Below are positions 8,526-16,020 of a stretch of 64,000 bases of DNA, one piece after another (within the stretch, counting starts at the first letter, position 1; the number at the start of each line of letters is the position of its first letter). The notes beneath the pieces are model-generated. The model did no database searches. It had not been told where the DNA came from and worked only from the letters and a program-made list of their open reading frames with translations. The position numbers and the translations under genes are program-made. The stretch lies in assembly GCF_031846645.1 (NCBI RefSeq), contig NZ_JAVRHN010000005.1, positions 271,941 through 335,940 on the forward strand, written 5' to 3'. Source of the stretch: Autumnicola psychrophila. Its GTDB lineage: Bacteria; Bacteroidota; Bacteroidia; Flavobacteriales; Flavobacteriaceae.

Positions 8526-9410
8526 TTAGATATGCATTAGTTCGTACTTAAAATCCGGAGAAAGTTTTATTTTTTCTGCTAAGTGACTTCTATGGCATTG
8601 ACAAATATCTGCTTCAAAACAGGTAAGTGCAATACGTTTATATTTTTCCAAAAGTGATAAAATCTGCTCCTGATTCTCAACCGTGTCAGTTAGAACCGTC
8701 GCCTTATACTCTTCGAACAACATATCATAATCAGATTGATTTTTTAATTCTCGCCTTTTACTCGAATCAATTCCAACTTCAGGAATATGAATATAGCCTA
8801 TACCTAATCTATGACAGAAACCGCTTAATAATTTTTTACTAAAACCATATTTTTGGCTTAAGGGGTTACGTCTAACATCAACTAAAAGATGAACATTATT
8901 CTTTATTAATCTGTTCAAGTATTCTTCAAGCGATATACCCTGATAACCAATTGTAAATAAAACTGTACTTTCCTCAATAGCACGCGCTGACAAAACTTTT
9001 TCAAAAAATTTCTCAGGAAGAATTTTTTCGGCTATTACACTCTTAGTGGCATAGTAAGGAAAATTGAGGTAAGTATGTTTTGTAATCACCTCTGTATTCA
9101 TTTTACCGTAAAGTTCAAAAGTTTCATTGACAAGTTCTTGGTCGCTTGCTTTCAACTCCTTATAGTAATTCTTTTTGATATTAAGAGTATAACTTTTTTC
9201 GGCTGTAACCAACCAGTTATGCTTAACCATTGCAACAAGATCTGCTTTTAAAGAATAAGAATAACAACCAAATCTATAAGGCACAAATTCGTAGTCGGGT
9301 TCTTTTTGCATTTGAGTCAACAAAAACATAAGTTTCTGAAGGCGTGTACTTTCCAATCCTTCTTTGAACTTCTCCAACAACGCAAAAACTATTTTTCTTC
9401 TATAAAACAT
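8526..9410 (-). CDS. DUF488 protein with N-terminal DUF4065/Panacea-like domain
   Basis: 294 residues in two parts. Residues ~145-290 are a DUF488 domain: LFTIGYQGISLEEYL, LLVDVRRNPLSQKYGFSK, then ALTCFEADICQCHRSHLAEKI with the conserved Cys and CHR. Residues 1-~130 (RLQKLMFLLTQ, YEFVPYRFGCYSYSLKADL) resemble the SocA/Panacea (DUF4065) fold used by some antitoxins and phage-related proteins. DUF488 function is not established; the Cys/His residues suggest thiol, metal or nuclease-like chemistry. The gene is first in a two-gene operon with the 273-residue protein (3-nt gap). The start is the only ATG consistent with the conserved N-terminus. Confidence 0.75.
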   Translation of the reverse strand: MFYRRKIVFALLEKFKEGLESTRLQKLMFLLTQMQKEPDYEFVPYRFGCYSYSLKADLVAMVKHNWLVTAEKSYTLNIKKNYYKELKASDQELVNETFELYGKMNTEVITKHTYLNFPYYATKSVIAEKILPEKFFEKVLSARAIEESTVLFTIGYQGISLEEYLNRLIKNNVHLLVDVRRNPLSQKYGFSKKLLSGFCHRLGIGYIHIPEVGIDSSKRRELKNQSDYDMLFEEYKATVLTDTVENQEQILSLLEKYKRIALTCFEADICQCHRSHLAEKIKLSPDFKYELMHI

Positions 9411-9522
9411 CTTGTAAAATTACCGAATATAAAAACCTTGTAATAATTTTTTCGCACTTATCCACAATACAATCATCAAATCACTGTCTTCTCATTAAGC
9501 TAGATAATTTTGGGTTATTTTT

Positions 9523-11106
9523 TTAATCAAAAATAGATCTTGCTTCACCATAGATCCTGTCAAAGTTAGCTTCTAAATCAGCTTTGGCAAACATCTTTGT
9601 CTCTTGTGGAAGCTCCCTTTCAATTTCTGATAACTTAAACTGTACCTTTTTATCCTCCCCATCCGCATAGGTAATAAATTCCCCCTGCCTTAATCGGAAA
9701 AAGGCATCAGCCCGTATTTTTGGGATTTCCCGTTCCCCGGTGGTAATGCGAGTATCAAAATCAAGACTGTAACCACGGTTGATACTGGTTGTTTCCTTTT
9801 TGACGATCTCAAAAAAGCGTTCATAATATTTAGCGGTGTCCGGGTCATTGACCTTCCCAAAGAACTGATATGAAAGGTTACTTAAAATAGCTTTACTGGC
9901 CTTATCACCATACATCATATCATTCTGAATCTTGTCCTGCATTACATAAACAGTTGCTATATCATAACTTCTTAATGTCGCCGGAATGCGGTGCATATTT
10001 AACAACCGAATGGTTGGTGCTTCTTCCATTAAAAGAAAGGAAGAATTTGAGTTACGCACACTCATTTGCTTTATAATCGTGTGGATTATAGTGGCAATCA
10101 CAGGTGAATAAGAGGTCTCAAATTTAGGATTGTTCACTACTGAAATCACAGCAGGATTTTCCGGATTATTAATATTTAATGGCACTTCATCTGCAGAAAG
10201 GGCCATAAAAATATTTTGTGTGCTTATGCGTTTCAGAGCATTGGCCAGGGTACTTTTCACTCCTGCGGTCTGTCTTTCGGAATCTTTGCCGCTAATGAAA
10301 GCATCTGCCATGGCTCTGGAGGTGGTATTGGTCTCTAAAAACTTTATGAGACTATCCGTGTCCAAATATTGATAGATGGCGATTAGATGGGGTAAGGTGC
10401 AGAATTTAGGATAGGATGTTTTCAGTTTCCAAATCAATCCGCCTATCAAACCTTCAGCTGCATCGTTAAAAAATTTCGAGGTTCCCGTGGTTCCCGATTC
10501 CCGCTGTTCCAGAAGATTTTCAATAAGTACCCGGGAAATTTCATTTACACTTTCTTCGTTTTCGAGATACCGGGGTGCAATGGGGTTTACCCTATGAATA
10601 ATTTTGTCAAAGGAGATTATACGAAAAGGAATATCCGAATTTTTAAATAACGGGTACGCCATTTCGGTAAGTTCAAAATCCTTATAATCGTGAATAACCC
10701 CACAGAAATCATGTTCCTGGAAATGTTTTAAAAATCCGTAAACGACGCTTTCGGTTTTTCCACTTCCGGCAGACCCAATAATGGATGCACCACGTTTGAT
10801 GTTTTCAATTTTAAAACTTTTCTTGTCTGTTTTAAAAGTTACCCGATATTTTTCAGAGGTATTTTGCTTTAAATCCGGTTTATGCAGAAAAACGTAAAAT
10901 ACCGTATTGACCAACAATAAAGGACAACCTAAATAAAGTAGTGCTTTTATCGTATTATGCGGATAATACAAATAGGCTATCAGTCCCAAAAGCAGCACAG
11001 TATTTATGAAAAAGGCATATTTGGAAATCCGATATAGTCCATAAAATACTGAAGCTGTCAAAACGATAATTAAGAGTATATGTAGGGGATTGGTTAGTTG
11101 CATCAT
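9523..11106 (-). CDS. mobC: MobC-type coupling protein (VirD4/TraG family)
   Basis: 527 residues. Four hydrophobic segments lie in the first ~75 residues. A cytosolic P-loop ATPase follows, with Walker A IGSAGSGKTES near residue 110, GVIHDYKDFELTE, and a Walker-B region FLLMEEAPT. This is the type IV coupling protein that hands relaxase-bound DNA to a conjugation channel. It is third in the order BfmA-MobB-MobC, 10 nt after MobB. No mating-pair-formation genes occur in the window, so the element would need a helper conjugation apparatus unless these lie to the left. Two adjacent ATGs (11106, 11103) are possible starts. Confidence 0.88.
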   Translation of the reverse strand: MMQLTNPLHILLIIVLTASVFYGLYRISKYAFFINTVLLLGLIAYLYYPHNTIKALLYLGCPLLLVNTVFYVFLHKPDLKQNTSEKYRVTFKTDKKSFKIENIKRGASIIGSAGSGKTESVVYGFLKHFQEHDFCGVIHDYKDFELTEMAYPLFKNSDIPFRIISFDKIIHRVNPIAPRYLENEESVNEISRVLIENLLEQRESGTTGTSKFFNDAAEGLIGGLIWKLKTSYPKFCTLPHLIAIYQYLDTDSLIKFLETNTTSRAMADAFISGKDSERQTAGVKSTLANALKRISTQNIFMALSADEVPLNINNPENPAVISVVNNPKFETSYSPVIATIIHTIIKQMSVRNSNSSFLLMEEAPTIRLLNMHRIPATLRSYDIATVYVMQDKIQNDMMYGDKASKAILSNLSYQFFGKVNDPDTAKYYERFFEIVKKETTSINRGYSLDFDTRITTGEREIPKIRADAFFRLRQGEFITYADGEDKKVQFKLSEIERELPQETKMFAKADLEANFDRIYGEARSIFD

Positions 11107-11116
11107 TGTTTTTCCT

Positions 11117-12169
11117 TTAGATACCTATTGAACTTGATTTAATAGCCACTTCCACACCACGGCGCAGGCGGTTGAATACTTTCATTGCCAGTTGTGCCTG
11201 TGTAACCGGAATACTTGGTAGCATTGGAACACCACTTTCCTTCATAATTTTAAAAGCAATCGCCCTTTCATTGGTGGGCAATTTCATCAGCGATGCAAAA
11301 TATATTTTAGGATTTTTGATGAAATCCTTTCGGGCCTTATAGGTCTCGGCAAAGTTTCTTTGATAGACAAAAGTCCTGTCAAAGGTCTTTTCTGCCCGGT
11401 CAAAAAATTGATCACGGTCAAAGCCCCGTTTTACATTCTTACCATGCATCTGGACTTCCGAGGCCTTATGCTTGCTCCCAGGAGAAAGACTGAAAGTATT
11501 GGATGCATCCTTTCTGCTTACGATGATATGGATATGGCTTTGATTTCCTGCCTTTGGCATCCCCTGGACAATTCGCTTCCCGTCCTGTTGGTGCGGAGCT
11601 TCCTTTTCCAATCGGTCAATTTTATTCTGCAATAGTTTGATATTGCCTTCAGCTCGCCCCTCTTTAATGTTTCTGATTTCTGTTTTGAGCTGCAATATTT
11701 TGGTAGCAAAGGGTTGGTTTTCCCTAATCTGCCAGTCCGTTCCCTTAAAAGTTCGTTGGTGTTCTATTTTGGCGTAATATTTAATATCATCGATGCTAAT
11801 CGGTCTTCCGTTGATTTCCCGATTGAAGGAAGCCACGTAGTCCTTCATCAGTTCTCGGGTGTATCTTTTTAGATCCTCGCTGTTGTTCTGTAACCGGTTC
11901 AGTTCGTATTTGGAAGGGCTGACCGTAATCGAATAGAATTTCGGTTCTGTCTTTTTGAGTTTGGCACCATTTCCATCAATTTCCTTTACAACTTCATCCG
12001 CTGATATTTCAACATCATATTGATTGAAAAAATGTTCCATACCTGCCTTGCCGGCAGGCAGGGCTCCCTGTTCCAGATCCTGGTTTTCCTTCTCCAGGTA
12101 GCCCACAAAATCCGCTGAACTTTGCGAGTAATTGTTCCCTAATTTTTGAGGTGTGATGGTAATGTACAT
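11117..12169 (-). CDS. mobB: MobB relaxase (DUF5712-like)
   Basis: 350 residues. The start MYITITPQKLGNNYSQSSADFVGYLEKEN is typical of Bacteroidota MobB relaxases. A conserved HIHIIVSRKD motif near residue 190 supplies the metal-binding histidines. A candidate catalytic Tyr lies at FYSITVSPSKYE or at KYYAKIEHQR. The protein would nick the transfer origin and carry the strand through the coupling protein. An in-frame palindromic insertion adds residues LPAGKAG near residue 38. BfmA ends 11 nt upstream and MobC begins 10 nt downstream. Confidence 0.88.
   Translation of the reverse strand: MYITITPQKLGNNYSQSSADFVGYLEKENQDLEQGALPAGKAGMEHFFNQYDVEISADEVVKEIDGNGAKLKKTEPKFYSITVSPSKYELNRLQNNSEDLKRYTRELMKDYVASFNREINGRPISIDDIKYYAKIEHQRTFKGTDWQIRENQPFATKILQLKTEIRNIKEGRAEGNIKLLQNKIDRLEKEAPHQQDGKRIVQGMPKAGNQSHIHIIVSRKDASNTFSLSPGSKHKASEVQMHGKNVKRGFDRDQFFDRAEKTFDRTFVYQRNFAETYKARKDFIKNPKIYFASLMKLPTNERAIAFKIMKESGVPMLPSIPVTQAQLAMKVFNRLRRGVEVAIKSSSIGI
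12042..12063. repeat. Short palindromic insertion inside mobB (encodes LPAGKAG)
   Basis: CCTGCCTTGCCGGCAGGCAGGG is a GC-rich palindrome in otherwise AT-rich DNA. It is translated in frame as LPAGKAG between EQGA and MEHFF. Similar LPAG/CRQAG peptides recur in many flavobacterial proteins, as I recall, and are taken as a REP-like interspersed repeat. A related hairpin occurs at 14756-14773. Confidence 0.7.
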
Positions 12170-12180
12170 AGCTCAAAAAT

Positions 12181-12561
12181 TTACAGTTCATTCTTATTAT
12201 TTTGCTTTTCCTGAAAACGTACCTCCTTCTTCTCTTCAATAATTTTCTTTTCCAAAATCAACGGTTTCTTTTTAGGTTCTTCGGTTTGAAAAAGGGATTC
12301 CAACATTGCGACGGTGGGTTTGGTCTGGCTCTTTTCCATATCCCTCATAATGGCAATCACCGCATTTATACGTTTCTTTAAAGAAGCTTCGATTGTCCTT
12401 CCCGTAGGCCCCAATTTTTCCTTTGGGGAAATTTCGTTGTAGAAGAAAAAATCGAGCATTGTTGCCATTGCCTCGGTGTGCGATTTGAAGTGTGTCCTTG
12501 AAAATTCCTGAAAACGTTTTGCCGTTTCCTTTTTGAACCTGATGCCGATAAATGAGTCCAT
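12181..12561 (-). CDS. bfmA: BfmA/BtgA-type mobilization accessory protein (ribbon-helix-helix)
   Basis: 126 residues. The start MDSFIGIRFKKETAKRFQEFSRTHFKSHTEAMATMLDFF is the compact RHH DNA-binding fold of the BfmA/BtgA accessory family. The C-terminal half is helical and very Lys/Glu rich (KKKPLILEKKIIEEKKEVRF). It would bind the transfer origin, help the relaxase nick, and probably repress its own operon. It is the first gene of bfmA-mobB-mobC. Twin palindromes 10 and 52 nt upstream are likely binding sites. Confidence 0.82.
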   Translation of the reverse strand: MDSFIGIRFKKETAKRFQEFSRTHFKSHTEAMATMLDFFFYNEISPKEKLGPTGRTIEASLKKRINAVIAIMRDMEKSQTKPTVAMLESLFQTEEPKKKPLILEKKIIEEKKEVRFQEKQNNKNEL

Positions 12562-12570
12562 AATTGGCCG

Positions 12571-12625
12571 ATTTGTCGCAAATCCTCCCCTAAAAATGGG
12601 CGTTCACAGGGCATTTGTCGCAAAT
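12571..12625. promoter_or_regulatory. Twin palindromic sites upstream of bfmA (operator and/or oriT element)
   Basis: Two identical copies of ATTTGTCGCAAAT (5-bp inverted arms, TCG centre) lie at 12571-12583 and 12613-12625. The 42-bp spacing is four helical turns, so both sites face the same side of the DNA. Location just ahead of the RHH gene fits autoregulation or relaxosome binding. Confidence 0.6.
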
Positions 12626-12832
12626 TGTGAAAGGTCGGGAATTTTTTATTTTTTCAAGTTGCTGAATATCAGCATTTTGAAAATGAAAAGGAGTGCTTAA
12701 CATCGCATCGCGTGTTACCCTCTTGCTACTCCTTTTCGTTCGCCACAGGCGAACAAAAATTCCGTACAATTTGGTCAAAAGCCAATTGCCAGTTTCAGGG
12801 AAATAATTTCCTGTTATGTATTTTTTTGATGG

Positions 12833-12899
12833 GTACGGTTATCAGCGAAAGTCAAAAAATGGATAACCCTACGTAAAATTAAATGCTGGAATTCAGCAT
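12833..12899. other. Candidate origin of transfer: inverted repeats
   Basis: GTACGGTTATC at 12833-12843 is mirrored by GATAACCCTAC at 12862-12872 (10 of 11 pairs, 18-nt loop). It is followed by ATGCTG-N5-CAGCAT at 12883-12899. Inverted repeats beside a relaxase operon are typical of nick regions. The exact nick site cannot be read. Confidence 0.4.
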
Positions 12900-12947
12900 A
12901 ATAAAGATAATGATTTTTATTGAACTGAAGACAATTGAACAGAAAAA

Positions 12948-12969
12948 CACCTCCAAAAATTTGGAGGTG
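12948..12969 (-). terminator. Intrinsic terminator of the ssb operon
   Basis: CACCTCCAAA and TTTGGAGGTG pair over 10 bp with a 2-nt centre. On the minus strand the hairpin is followed by TTTTT. It lies 23 nt past the stop of the 65-residue gene. Confidence 0.75.
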
Positions 12970-12991
12970 CTGGACTATAAAGTTTAGATAA

Positions 12992-13189
12992 TCAGATGTT
13001 GAATATGAAAGTATAGGAATATAAATTTCGCAATGCTTCTTCCTCTACCATCGTCTCAAAGCAGGTATAATTTTCTCTTACGTACGTGCGGATATCATTC
13101 CCAAATTTTCGTTCCACATCCTTTTTGGAATTCTCCAAAAGTCGGTTTTGGGCTTCTTCGGTCAGGTCTGAAAAATTAAGATAAATCAT
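12992..13189 (-). CDS. Small hypothetical protein
   Basis: 65 residues, acidic and helical (NFSDLTEEAQNRLLENSKKDVERKFG), with a single Cys and an aromatic C-terminus. I recognise no domain. It lies 11 nt downstream of the JAB gene and just before a terminator, so it is the last gene of a three-gene operon with ssb and the JAB protein. Similar small acidic proteins are common in Bacteroidota mobile elements. Confidence 0.6.
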   Translation of the reverse strand: MIYLNFSDLTEEAQNRLLENSKKDVERKFGNDIRTYVRENYTCFETMVEEEALRNLYSYTFIFNI

Positions 13190-13200
13190 AAGCTTTCCAT

Positions 13201-13650
13201 TTAAAGGATTCCTTCATCTGCAAAACTGAAATAATTTCCATCAGGTATCAGGATCAAATGGTCCAATACCTTAATATCAAATAATTCCCCTGCCTTTTTA
13301 ATTTTTTGGGTCAGCCGTTTATCGGGTTCACTCGGTGTCAAGGTTCCGCTCGGGTGATTGTGGACCAAAATAACTGCCGTTGTCAAGCTCTTTAACAGTA
13401 CGGCAAATAAGATGCGGACATCCACTAAAGTTCCTGTTATTCCTCCGTTAGAGGTTTCATATATTCCTTTTACCTTATTGGCATTGTTGAGCAGCATTAT
13501 TTTAAAAGTCTCGTGCAGTTCAATAGTATCTTTGTTCCATTGGCTGTAGGCTAAATCTGCAGCACTTTGGGAACAGGTTATCTTGGGAAGCAAATTTGCT
13601 TTTAAACTTCCACTATAACTTATCGCGATTTCATTAACTTTGGTTTCCAT
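13201..13650 (-). CDS. RadC-like JAB domain protein
   Basis: 149 residues from METKVNEIAISY. A longer reading to 13731 would add a basic extension overlapping ssb and is unlikely. The JAMM metalloprotease-like motif is complete: HNHPSGTLTPSEPD (HxH...SxxD). The rest follows the RadC/YkfG-type fold (LLNNANKVKGIYETSNGGITGTLVD, FDIKVLDHLIL). RadC-like proteins are very common on conjugative elements and phages; their true activity is not settled and a DNA-repair role is no longer accepted for RadC itself. It lies 73 nt downstream of ssb. Confidence 0.88.
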   Translation of the reverse strand: METKVNEIAISYSGSLKANLLPKITCSQSAADLAYSQWNKDTIELHETFKIMLLNNANKVKGIYETSNGGITGTLVDVRILFAVLLKSLTTAVILVHNHPSGTLTPSEPDKRLTQKIKKAGELFDIKVLDHLILIPDGNYFSFADEGIL

Positions 13651-13723
13651 TATGATCTGATTTAAAAGGTGAATAATGAAAGAGGGCGAGACTTTCGACC
13701 GTACCGCCCTCTTTGTTTTTAAT

Positions 13724-14080
13724 TTACTCAATTGAATTATTGCCGTTCTTTACGCCTAACAAAAGGATTTCGTTGGCTTCCACTTCGGTAACATAGCGCT
13801 TAATGCCATCGTTATCCTCGTAACTACGGGATTTCAATTTTCCGCTAACTCCAATTTCCTTACCCTTTCCTGCATACTTCTCAATGATTTCTGCAGTTTT
13901 TCCCCAGGCGACTACGGTATGCCATTCCGTATTTTGCACTTTTTCGCCCTTGTCGTTTTTGTAATACTCATTGGTGGCAAGTGAAAAACGGGCTACTTTT
14001 TTACCGTTTTCGAGGTTGGTAATGGTTGGTTCCTGACCAACGTTTCCAATTAGCTGTACGTGATTTTTGATAGTACTCAT
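13724..14080 (-). CDS. ssb: Single-stranded DNA-binding protein (element-borne)
   Basis: 118 residues, essentially one OB-fold: IKNHVQLIGNVGQEPTI, VARFSLATNEYY, TEWHTVVAWGKTAEI, GKEIGVSGKLKSRSYED. The acidic C-terminal tail of housekeeping SSB (DDDIPF-like) is absent; it ends LLLGVKNGNNSIE. That short form is typical of SSBs on plasmids and integrative elements, where it protects single-stranded DNA after transfer. It is the first gene of the ssb-JAB-hypothetical operon. Confidence 0.92.
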   Translation of the reverse strand: MSTIKNHVQLIGNVGQEPTITNLENGKKVARFSLATNEYYKNDKGEKVQNTEWHTVVAWGKTAEIIEKYAGKGKEIGVSGKLKSRSYEDNDGIKRYVTEVEANEILLLGVKNGNNSIE

Positions 14081-14195
14081 AATAAAAGAATTAAAGATTA
14101 CTTAATAGACTACCTGAACCTTTCAGGCAGTTTCCGTTTATATTTTTTTGAAGCGATTTACTTATTGTATCCTGAGCGTTTTCCTTTTTTTGTTT

Positions 14196-14479
14196 TTTTG
14201 GCCCCGCTTCCTTTCTGATGTTCTTGTACGATTTCATAATGTTCATTTTAGATTTACTTCCCGTAGTGCCGTCGCTGTTACCTTTTTTTGTTGCTTATAC
14301 ATTTTCAATATTTGGAATTGATAAAGACTTATAAAAGGGAGGCACGACCGGTTATGCAGTCTGTTCAACTTCCAAATGTTGGTATTTTGCTTACAAAAAA
14401 AGGGAAGGGACAGTGACGGCGCGGAAGTGCGTCTAAAGTCTTTATGTGAAGTACAAAAACATTGGAAGCGGGGCCAAAA
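14196..14479. repeat. ~285-nt long imperfect hairpin (foldback structure)
   Basis: Successive blocks pair almost continuously: TTTTGGCCCCGCTTCC (14197-14212) with GGAAGCGGGGCCAAAA (14464-14479); ATGTTCTTGTAC (14218-14229) with GTACAAAAACAT (14451-14462); GCCGTCGCTGTTACC (from ~14268) with the region around 14400-14420; and CAATATTTGGAATTGA (from ~14306) with TTCAACTTCCAAATGTTGG (from ~14364). The apex is about 14330-14358. No ORF of 60 codons crosses it. Possible roles are a structured RNA, a replication or transfer origin, or a foldback MITE. Confidence 0.75.
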
Positions 14480-14497
14480 GCAAGGATGGAAATCCGA

Positions 14498-14905
14498 TTA
14501 AGCGGACTCCATTCCCGATTTGGAATTGGAATGAAGTGCGCTTCCCAGCATAGCGGGAAGCGCTAACGAAATGGAAAGGAGAAATTGGGGATGGTGTCCA
14601 AGACTTTTATAGTGAAGCTCTTTCCCCGCAATGGAGCTTTTTCTGCGGAATGAAGTGGGAATGTGCTGAACGGGCTATGAAAAACCGAAATTCTATTCTT
14701 AGCAGGGTTTAAAGCGGACTTAATTTTAAAGATGGAGATTGGGAATGTAGCGTTCCTGCCTTTTCGGCAGGGGTAGCGAAATGGAAATCGGAAGCTTTGA
14801 AGTTGTGTCCAAGATTTTTTGAATGATCCCGTATTTCCCGTAATGGAGCTTTTTCTGCGGAATTTAGGGGAATGGGCTGAGTGGTTTATGAAAATGAATT
14901 ATCCT
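14498..14905. repeat. Degenerate ~214-bp tandem repeat in non-coding DNA
   Basis: The blocks AGCGGACT (14498 and 14712), GTGTCCAAGA (14594 and 14805), and AATGGAGCTTTTTCTGCGGA (about 14630 and 14842) recur in order with a 211-214-bp period. At the same place in each copy there is a GC-rich hairpin with unrelated sequence: GCGCTTCCC...GGGAAGCGC (14538-14563) and CCTGCC-TTTT-CGGCAGG (14756-14773). A third, weaker match overlaps the right arm of the long hairpin. From about 14910 to 15125 I see nothing. Confidence 0.65.
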
Positions 14906-15130
14906 CTTGTAGTAAGATTTATGTCAGATTTGACTCAGAAGAATTGAGAAATGAGAACGGAATACCATCCTAACGATTATATTTCAGAAGAAAACATGTA
15001 GGGCAATTGTTTGGTCCTCTAGCAAATCAATAGAATATAGCATCAAATGAATTCAGTTGATAGTAAAAGATATAAAGTTTTTAAAAAAGCCAAATTCTGT
15101 ACTTATTCTGTACTATATGAAATAAAAAAA

Positions 15131-15152
15131 GGCTTCACATTTCTGTGAAGCC
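15131..15152 (-). terminator. Terminator after tRNA-Met
   Basis: GGCTTCACA and TGTGAAGCC form a perfect 9-bp stem with a TTTC loop. On the minus strand it is followed by TTTTTTT. It lies 14 nt past the tRNA 3' end. Confidence 0.85.
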
Positions 15153-15165
15153 TTGTCTTTGCTAG

Positions 15166-15238
<73 letters not shown>

Positions 15239-15262
15239 ATATAATCCAATATATTTAAAGAA

Positions 15263-15333
15263 CTTTCGGGTTATAATCCCGATGAGCGAACTTTTTGTTA
15301 AGCCAGCCGAAGCACACTTTCCTATCCGCGATA
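15263..15333 (-). pseudogene. Decayed partial copy of tRNA-Met
   Basis: Only 24 nt beyond the tRNA, the minus strand carries CGCGGATAG followed by unrelated bases and then GCTCATCGGGATTATAACCCG, closely matching the tRNA 5' end and anticodon arm in the same order. The anticodon would be TAT, and the D-arm and T-arm are lost. It looks like the scar of an integration or deletion at the tRNA. Confidence 0.7.
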
Positions 15334-15387
15334 TTGGACTGCAAATATACAACTGATTTCTACTTTTGCAAAGAAAAAATAAAAAAA

Positions 15388-15741
15388 TTACTGAGATATC
15401 CAGGCCAGCGCATTTAACCGGTCTTTATTTGGAAAATCAGCAATATCTGCAGGCATTAATGCATCTTTAATAATCATAGAATTCCTTAACCAACCAAGGT
15501 CTGTGACCACGGCAATCTTGTTAAACTTCCCGGTATTCCTAAAGTTAAACTTCATCTGGTTCAGAAAAGCCTTAAAAGAAACTTCATTACCCCGACGTAT
15601 TTCGAAAAACAGGTTAATGTATTCATGAACACTTATTTTTTCTGATATCATAGCCTGAACTTTGTCAATAAGTTTTTCGTCCACATCAGACTCTATGAGT
15701 ATACCCACAACATTATCTGCCAATTCAAAACTTGAGACCAT
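15388..15741 (-). CDS. SpoIIAA-like (STAS/SEC14-type) protein
   Basis: 117 residues. The pattern IDKVQAMISEKISVHEYINLFFEI, FNKIAVVTDLGWLRNSMIIKDALMPADIADFP, ending in LNALAWIS, matches the SpoIIAA-like family (STAS/SEC14-type fold), which is usually a single-domain cytosolic protein of about 120 residues. Function is unknown; lipid or anti-anti-sigma-like binding has been suggested for related folds. It stands alone between the tRNA region and the CPXCG gene. Confidence 0.75.
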   Translation of the reverse strand: MVSSFELADNVVGILIESDVDEKLIDKVQAMISEKISVHEYINLFFEIRRGNEVSFKAFLNQMKFNFRNTGKFNKIAVVTDLGWLRNSMIIKDALMPADIADFPNKDRLNALAWISQ

Positions 15742-15821
15742 AATACCTGCAATAATAATTTCATATAATTTACAAATATTATCTATTGAAGAAATGGAGA
15801 AAAAGGATTTTAGCGAAATTT

Positions 15822-16004
15822 TTACTGTTCTACATTCCGAACCTCAAATCCCTGCAATTCATTATTCTCGAAACTCACATGAAATTCAATGGGATTACAG
15901 CACACTTCACAGTCTTCTATATACGTCTGCCTCCTCATCGAAGGATCCAGCAAAACAGAAATTTCTTCCCAGCAGTAGGGACACTGAAAGTAATGTTCGT
16001 ACAT
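15822..16004 (-). CDS. CPXCG-motif cysteine-rich small protein
   Basis: 60 residues starting at MYEHYFQCPYCWEEISVLLDP. A longer reading back to 16088 runs into the preceding TolC gene and is rejected. CPYC and CEVC form a likely zinc-ribbon knuckle (YIEDCEVCCNPIEF). The family is widespread in Bacteroidota and proteobacteria; function is unknown. It starts 17 nt after the TolC-family stop and may share that transcript. Confidence 0.8.
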   Translation of the reverse strand: MYEHYFQCPYCWEEISVLLDPSMRRQTYIEDCEVCCNPIEFHVSFENNELQGFEVRNVEQ

Positions 16005-16020
16005 ATTTCTCTTCTTTTCT

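Noticed and set aside
12015..12239. Minus-strand ORF overlapping mobB and bfmA
   Set aside because: Shadow frame; the MobB and BfmA frames have conserved motifs and this one has none.
13651..13731. N-terminal extension of the JAB protein
   Set aside because: It overlaps ssb and lacks family similarity; METKVNE is the better start.
14196..14479. Retron msr-msd RNA
   Set aside because: No reverse transcriptase gene in the window, and the fold is a single long hairpin without the typical msr stems.
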